Shown: positions 58,676-64,000 of the stretch, one piece after another | Position numbering within the stretch: the first letter of the stretch is position 1 | How the letters are laid out: each line of letters starts with the position of its first letter | Origin: Limnanthes douglasii subsp. nivea | Taxonomy: Eukaryota > Streptophyta > Magnoliopsida > Brassicales > Limnanthaceae | DNA length: 64,000 nucleotides | Reading direction: 5' to 3' | Assembly (NCBI GenBank): GCA_036936605.1 | Contig: JAUPFV010000002.1 | Location: 162,556,813 to 162,620,812 of the forward strand | The notes under the pieces: model-generated | What the model was told of the DNA's origin: nothing | What the model saw: only the letters and a program-made list of their open reading frames with translations | Database searches by the model: none | Position numbers and translations under genes: made by a program

Positions 58676-58979
58676 TGATGAGTTCGGAAACAACAGAAAC
58701 AACACATTACTTAATCCGAACAGGGGTAATTTGGACCATAACACTCCACTGGGAAATCCGAATAGGATAAATGTAAAACAACTTTTGACTAAGCTACTTG
58801 CTAATCAACTTAAAAGACTAATGGTTCCTTAAACTTGACCCAGTTTTATAACTTGACCCGGTAAGCCCATGGGTCAATTATTAAGAGTATAAATACCCCA
58901 ACCACTCTCATTAATGAGGGTGATCAACATTTAATACAAGCAGGTTGATTAATTATCTCACTACTCTTTAGACTAAGCA
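58676..58979 (+). mobile_element. LTR of the TGATGAGT family, plus orientation
   Basis: Starts TGATGAGTTCGG and ends GACTAAGCA; TATAAATACC near 58888. It is next to the 5' end of the right unit but runs the opposite way, so it cannot be that unit's 5' LTR unless inverted. No target duplication: flanks are ACCAT and CTAAA. The right end abuts the gag of element D. Confidence 0.75.
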
Positions 58980-58982
58980 CTA

Positions 58983-60385
58983 AATATTTGAACTCATGTG
59001 GTCCGGGACGCTCATAAAGCGAGGAGGTAGATACCTTGTCCTTCCATTCATACGATCATAGATAACTGTGATCGTCTTGGTTAAATGAGTAAATCTTCGT
59101 GTTACGTTTTCGTAATGCATAGATCGGAGGCTGCTGGTACCACGGGCATCCTCACGACGAGACATTTCTTCTACTCTTCTCTTGTAGTATGATCCCCCTT
59201 TAATGTCAGACGAGAATATTTTTGGTGAGTCCCCCTTCGTAGCATTGTTAACCTGGATGAACTGGTCTACTCGGGCTAAAAGATCACACATTTTTGTTAC
59301 TGGAAATCGGACGAGATTCGCAGATAGTTGCCCCCTTCAGTTGATACCTCTCTTGAGGAATATGACTGCCATGTTTTCCTCTGAACCTAGTAAGGAATTT
59401 ATAGCATGAACAAATTACTTGACGTAATTTTTTATTGATTCACCTTTCCTTTGGTAAAGGCCCATTATGGAATCATTTTTACGCCAGATCTCTTTGTTAC
59501 CAACAAATATTTTTCTAAAGGTACCACATAAACCTGCAAAATTATAAATAGGTCCTTTAGGTAAACTGCTAAATCAGTCAATAACGTTACCTTTAAGAGT
59601 CATGAGTAGGGCTCTGCAAAGCATTGCATCCTCCAGGTTGAACACCATCATCATGTTCCGGAATAGTTCCAAGTGCCTTTCTGGATCCTCTATGCCAGCG
59701 TACGCTTCCATTCTGAATAGGTCAAACTTTCTAGGAAGCTGAGCTTTAACGATTTTTTTTTTCCACGAATGGATATTTCTTAATGACATGTGTAGATATT
59801 TTTGGGCGGACTTGATCATATTGCAGGTTGTCATTCTCTTGAGCCCTCTTTGGAGCATCCGGTTGCACGTCTTTGGGCGACACCTACTCTTTAGAACGTT
59901 TTTTGTCGTTACTTTCGCCTTCCTCTTCCTCTTTATCTTCGGGATTAGAAGACTGATGCCCTTGATGTGCTCGGCTGACGTCGATCCTCAAACATTGACT
60001 CCCACGGCTATTCTCTCGCACCTTAGTTGTTAATGCGTGTATGACATCGTTCAGTTCTGTCAAGGTTTCCCTCTACTATTCTTCCTGCATATGATGTAAC
60101 TGCTACTCTGACTGTTTAATTGTGAGCATGGCCACGGGGTTGTCAGCTGCTACTTCACATTCGACATGGCCCATAACGTTTATGGTCGCGAGCAAAGAAA
60201 TCTCTGGTGCGGTTGTAGTTGCAGGCTGACCGTTTTGGGCTCCTATTTCACCACTGTTCACGCCTTGAGTCTATTGATTATTAGCAACAGCAGGTAGCAC
60301 CTGAATTTGCTCGTCCACCTGATCGACCACAATCCTCTGGTAATCTGCCGCATCGTTTCACTCCGGATTATCCCTTTCAATCCCT
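58983..60385 (-). pseudogene. Gag of Tat-type element D, truncated
   Basis: Minus strand, from right to left: an N-terminal part with VVDQVDEQIQVLPAVANNQ; an acidic part with SNPEDKEEEEGESNDKKRS; PRKFDLFRMEAYAGIEDPER and HLELFRNMMMVFNLEDAMLC (capsid, 59574-59858); DQFIQVNNATKGDSPKIF and TKTITVIYDRMNGRTRYLPP (58980-59291). It stops at MSSNI, just where the zinc knuckle should follow, at the junction with the 58979 LTR. The capsid differs clearly from those of the other three gags. Confidence 0.7.
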
Positions 60386-60404
60386 GATCGTGTTATTAAC
60401 TTGG

Positions 60405-61325
60405 TTAAAAAAACTATTTTCTGTGTTTTTTATGCCATAGACAATGCCAAATTTATAAAGAGAAAATATAAAAAATATGTTGCCAAGTAGTATTTTGATT
60501 GATCATGGAAAATATATGATTTTTACATAATCGTAGACCTATTTATAATTTCTAAGAAGTTGTTTCACTATCTCATTAATTATATAATTCCACTAATTAT
60601 TATCGTGGACATGAAATTATGGTAATTGACGTATCATCGTGGTAATTACTTTGGTCATGGTGTGTTAAGTGTGTCATATGGTCAACAGTTCTATTAATGA
60701 GGGTTGACTTCTTTTATGTCATTTAGTTGTTGTTGGTGACTTAGTCTCTATAGACATCTGTAGATGCGCATTGTTTTGTCGATGGGCCTTGCTTGGACCT
60801 TTGCTTTTAGTATGTGGCTTATGCTCGATGGAACCTCTGCTTGGTAATCTTGATTGAGAAATTTCCAGCATATAACCTCTGCTTGGTAAGATCCCGATTG
60901 AGCAATTTCCAGCATATAACCTCTGTACGGTTTCCTTATTGGTTGTGCAATCCTCTATCAACTTCTGTTAACCTTCTCGTAAGTCTTTTGCTCGGTTTCT
61001 TTTCGTAGTTGACCTCTACGTCCCTCGTTTTGGGCCTTGGCCCGATTGTCTGTGATGATTTTCCCAGATGATCTGCATGTTGTCTTATTATGAAGTAGAT
61101 ACCCCTCTGTTTGGCCTCAATATTTTGCTACTGAGTGTTACGTAAGTGTATTTCTTATGGGTTACCTCGATCTCGTACCAGAAATCCCTCGGTTTTTTAT
61201 CTTTCTTATGTCTCAATATCATTTTCATATGCTCGGACTTTGTTTGATCTATCAGCTTGGTGAAGACATCATCATCAATAGGTTTCATTCTATCTATTTC
61301 TAGTAAGAGTTGCCACACGAATTTG
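60405..61325 (-). mobile_element. Probable 5' LTR of element D
   Basis: Lies directly upstream of gag D on the same strand. TATAAATAGG on the minus strand (TATA at 60541-60547) with the leader toward gag. Upstream part holds a 42-44-bp repeat, 2.2 copies (60834-60930, with TTTCCAGCATATAACCTCTG). Ends are not fixed: I found no second LTR to compare. Confidence 0.45.
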
Positions 61326-61345
61326 AGGCCCCAACTATCGAAAGG
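61088..61345 (-). other. Unrecognised open piece
   Basis: A minus frame reads WQLLLEIDRMKPIDDDVFTK, DQTKSEHMKMILRHKKDK and RDFWYEIEVTHKKYTYV. Composition is coding-like and I do not recognise it. It may be the end of an older element into which element D inserted. Confidence 0.25.
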
Positions 61346-61349
61346 TATT

Positions 61350-62990
61350 GCGTCAGATATGGTTTATGTGTGAAACTAGTTTAAAAAAAATATGTTATAG
61401 CTTTTACTTTGATTGTTGTACGTGGTTCCAACTTAGTGTCATAGTCCCCAGCTCGACTGAACACTTGGTAAGTCTTCGTAAAATTTTTGATTTTTGTAAT
61501 ACGTTATGCAAAGGGATTGACGTCCGGATAACGCTCGTATAAGCTTAGAAATGTAGTACGTTATGCAAGGGGATTGGCTTGAACAGTAAGCCAATACAAA
61601 ATGTCATGTTTATTGACATAATACGTATCCTTTCAAATAACAACACATATCTAATTGTTTTATACGTATTCTCCACAGTGGAAACATGAAGAATGTACGT
61701 AATAGGTCAATGCCCATTGAGTATATAAAAATTAAATCTATTATAATATCATATCCTTCATTTACAATCTTATTATATTTCATGTACTTATATATTTTTA
61801 ATTAAACAATAAATATTATAGTTAGAGTTGATTGATCTTTCCAATCGAATGATATATTTGTGGTAGTTATAAACGTTAGAAGTATTGTGGAATTCTGTAT
61901 ATCAATAGTTTTGAAAAATAGCTCGAATATATCACATGGACGCATTCTTGTGGTCGTTAAAGGTTCTATCAATACTTCTTTGTTTTAATAATTTAGTCAT
62001 TACCACGTGTCCTTAAAAATCATTGAATGATGCCCGACATGTGCACCATAAATGATACTTTAATGACCACATGTCATTTACCAATCGCCCTATCAATTGA
62101 AAAAGGTAACCATTTTTTATCACCACTTAATTTTTAGTTTTTAAAAAAGATAACCATTTTGTACTACCAATTAATTTTAGTTTTTCGTACTATAATTATG
62201 AAGTCAAGTTGTCTACCGATTTATTTCTTCTTTTCTCAATCATCATATGTAGACTATAATAGATGTAGGTTACAAAACGATGAAGATTATATTTTCTTAA
62301 CAAGAACTTCCTACAAAATTAAGAATAATACAAAATTTTCGATGGTTGGTGATTTAGACTTTCGTCGCGTACGATGAAGTTTTATTTTTCTTATTATACT
62401 AGAAAAAAAATATTTGTTATTTCGTCAATGTCAAATGGTAATCATAAAAATAATTCTCTATGAAATTAAAAAGAACAACAAAACAATCGTCACAGTTTGA
62501 TAAAATATATCATATTCTTTGTTGTCTATGAAATAACAAATTTAATTACTAATTTTAAAATTTTAATATTTTTAAATAAAAATATTGAACTAAATATACA
62601 TATTATATTTATATATATTTATATTGTAATCTTTAAAGAAATATTTTTTGTTTTTTAACCATTAGTCTCATAGTTAAAATTTAAAATAAATCGTATAATA
62701 CAAAATATTAGGTTTTCTTTTTATTTTAAATGGTTTTAGTTTAGTTGATTTCTTTATTGCAACTACGTTTAATAGTTTAGACAGACGGATAAATACTTAA
62801 AATAGATATTAACTTTAAAAAATTGATTTGATATTTTTATAGATATTAAAAATCGTATGTTTTTAACCATTTTATTTAAGAAAAATTATAACTAAAAAAC
62901 TAAAATTTAATTACTATTTATTTTTAGTTTATATAAATTACAAAAACAAATAACTAATAGTTATATTTATTAATCTTATAAAATATTTAG
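61350..62990. other. AT-rich stretch without a gene
   Basis: No recognisable coding region or repeat. Short open frames here (61348-61542, 62159-62377) have AT-driven composition and no family resemblance. ATGCAAAGGGATTG and ATGCAAGGGGATTG (near 61505 and 61564) are a short local duplication. Confidence 0.5.
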
Positions 62991-63000
62991 TTGAGTGAAG

Positions 63001-63007
63001 TATAAAA
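63001..63007 (+). promoter_or_regulatory. TATA box before the 63076 exon
   Basis: TATAAAA 69 bp before an ATG. Plausible promoter, not proof. Confidence 0.3.
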
Positions 63008-63075
63008 AATACTTCAAACTAAATTTGGTTGGAGGTTTAACAGACGAGATTGTTCACGTTTGATAGACTAACCAG

Positions 63076-63197
63076 ATGGTGAATATCGTTCCAGAATCGT
63101 CGGAGCAAAATAAAGCAGAGATGACCCACAAGCAGGTCATCATTGATGGTGTTTTCGATATGACATATGAAATGAAGGGAGCGACACTTTGTGTTAT
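63076..63197 (+). CDS. Possible first exon of a gene
   Basis: The ATG opens 40 codons of ordinary protein composition (MVNIVPESSEQNKAEM at the start, then VIIDGVFDMTYEMKGATLC) ending exactly at a perfect donor, GTAAGT. What follows is AT-rich, as in a plant intron. A TATA box lies 69 bp before the ATG. I do not recognise the protein and cannot find the second exon with confidence; 63730-63930 stays open but its composition is not convincing. Could also be a gag or transposase exon of an unknown element. Confidence 0.35.
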
Positions 63198-64000
63198 GTA
63201 AGTCATACTTTTATTACGTATACATTAAATTAAAATATTGTTTGGTGTGATTCAACCAATCACCCGTTATATGTATTAGTTTTGAATTTTTATGGGGCAC
63301 ACTTGATAATTTTTTTATATGTAATTTGAGATATGATATAGGTATATCGTGTGTGGTTAACTGTTATAGTTGAGTCAATGGTTAGAGGTCACAAGTCTAG
63401 TGAGGTAATCTGTATTTTAGGTAAAACATGATCAACAAGGATGGAAGCATAAACGTTCAAAGTTGAAATTTGGCTTATTTGGGATAACTCATTTATTTAT
63501 ATTCGAATCTTATTTGCAGGTTAACTAGTCATCAATATTGAAGTGTCAAAACAGAGGTATGAATAGTGGATTTTTTATACAGTGTATGATAAGGTCACTT
63601 TTAAATATCTTTAGACTCCGTGAATTATGGAGGTTCATATTAATAAAATTAGGAAAGGACTGGGATAAGAAAGAAGAAGTATATATGATTACGAGTAGAA
63701 TGTAAAGAATCAAAGAATGACGCCACGAGTGTGGGTTGATTGACTTGGGTTTCGAAGGGCTACGTTTTAAGTGGTGTGATTCTTATAACTTCGGCTCAAC
63801 GAATAATAAGGCGTTTGGATAGAGTGGATGAAAATATGATGTTACATACTGTGAGAGTTATTTATTTGGATCAGGAATACTCAAACCACACTCTTATATT
63901 GATAAAACTTACAAGAGTTAATCCTTCACTTTGAAATCTTAAACGCTTCAAATTTGAGTTGACTTGGTGTTTGAACAATAAATTTCATGATTTCATTTGA

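Noticed and set aside
36226..58979. A single new transposon with long terminal inverted repeats
   Set aside because: The two ends are inverted LTRs, but polypurine tract, primer sites, two sets of gag-pol and an unrelated LTR inside show several retroelements stacked and rearranged.

Overview
The window reads as nuclear heterochromatin of a flowering plant, probably a eudicot. The DNA is AT-rich and almost every recognisable coding stretch belongs to a decayed plant transposable element: Mutator-like elements (MULEs) with Ulp1-like, FAR1-like and OTU-like genes, a plant mobile domain (PMD) gene, hAT-type non-autonomous elements with 8-bp target duplications, a tRNA-derived SINE, and Ty3/gypsy elements of the Tat type (dual RNase H, gag knuckle of the C-x2-H-x4-H-x4-C form, antisense extra gene). 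I see no bacterial or organellar genes and no rRNA or functional tRNA. The species cannot be told from this sequence alone.

Layout. 1-150: possible 3' end of a gene that starts outside. 1.56-2.52 kb: two LTRs of one family in opposite orientation; the second is a clean solo LTR with a TGGTT target duplication. About 2.6-13.0 kb: a MULE with a decayed Ulp1-like gene (+) converging on a decayed MULE transposase (-), full of a degenerate 'CTCGCATGGTTAATAT' motif that in places looks intronic. 13.4-17.1 kb: two hAT-type non-autonomous elements. 17.9-24.0 kb: a PMD pseudogene (+) and a FAR1-type MULE transposase/OTU pseudogene (-), separated and flanked by GC-rich imperfect hairpin arrays. 24.8-26.5 kb: a SINE and a third hAT-type element. 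27-36.2 kb: remnants of one or two Tat elements.

36.2-59.0 kb is a stack of Tat elements, all with gag-pol on the minus strand. The left unit (36226-45582) runs 3' LTR, polypurine tract, antisense gene (+), conserved post-pol motif, pol (-) and a truncated gag (-). The middle unit (about 46.6-49.5 kb) has a full 5' LTR, a primer-binding site and gag, but no pol: the post-pol motif and a minisatellite follow gag directly. The right unit (49.5-58.65 kb) again has antisense gene, motif, pol and gag, and its 5' end abuts an LTR in the wrong orientation. A further gag with its LTR (59-61.3 kb) follows. At 63.08 kb a TATA box, an ATG and a strong splice donor could mark the first exon of a gene.

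The most interesting signal is the antisense gene. Both copies have a TATA box about 95-103 bp before the ATG and a short phase-1 GT-AG intron at the same place. An intron can persist inside a retroelement if its gene lies antisense to the genomic RNA, because the sense RNA is never spliced there. Nearly all open reading frames are broken, so I annotate most coding regions as pseudogenes.
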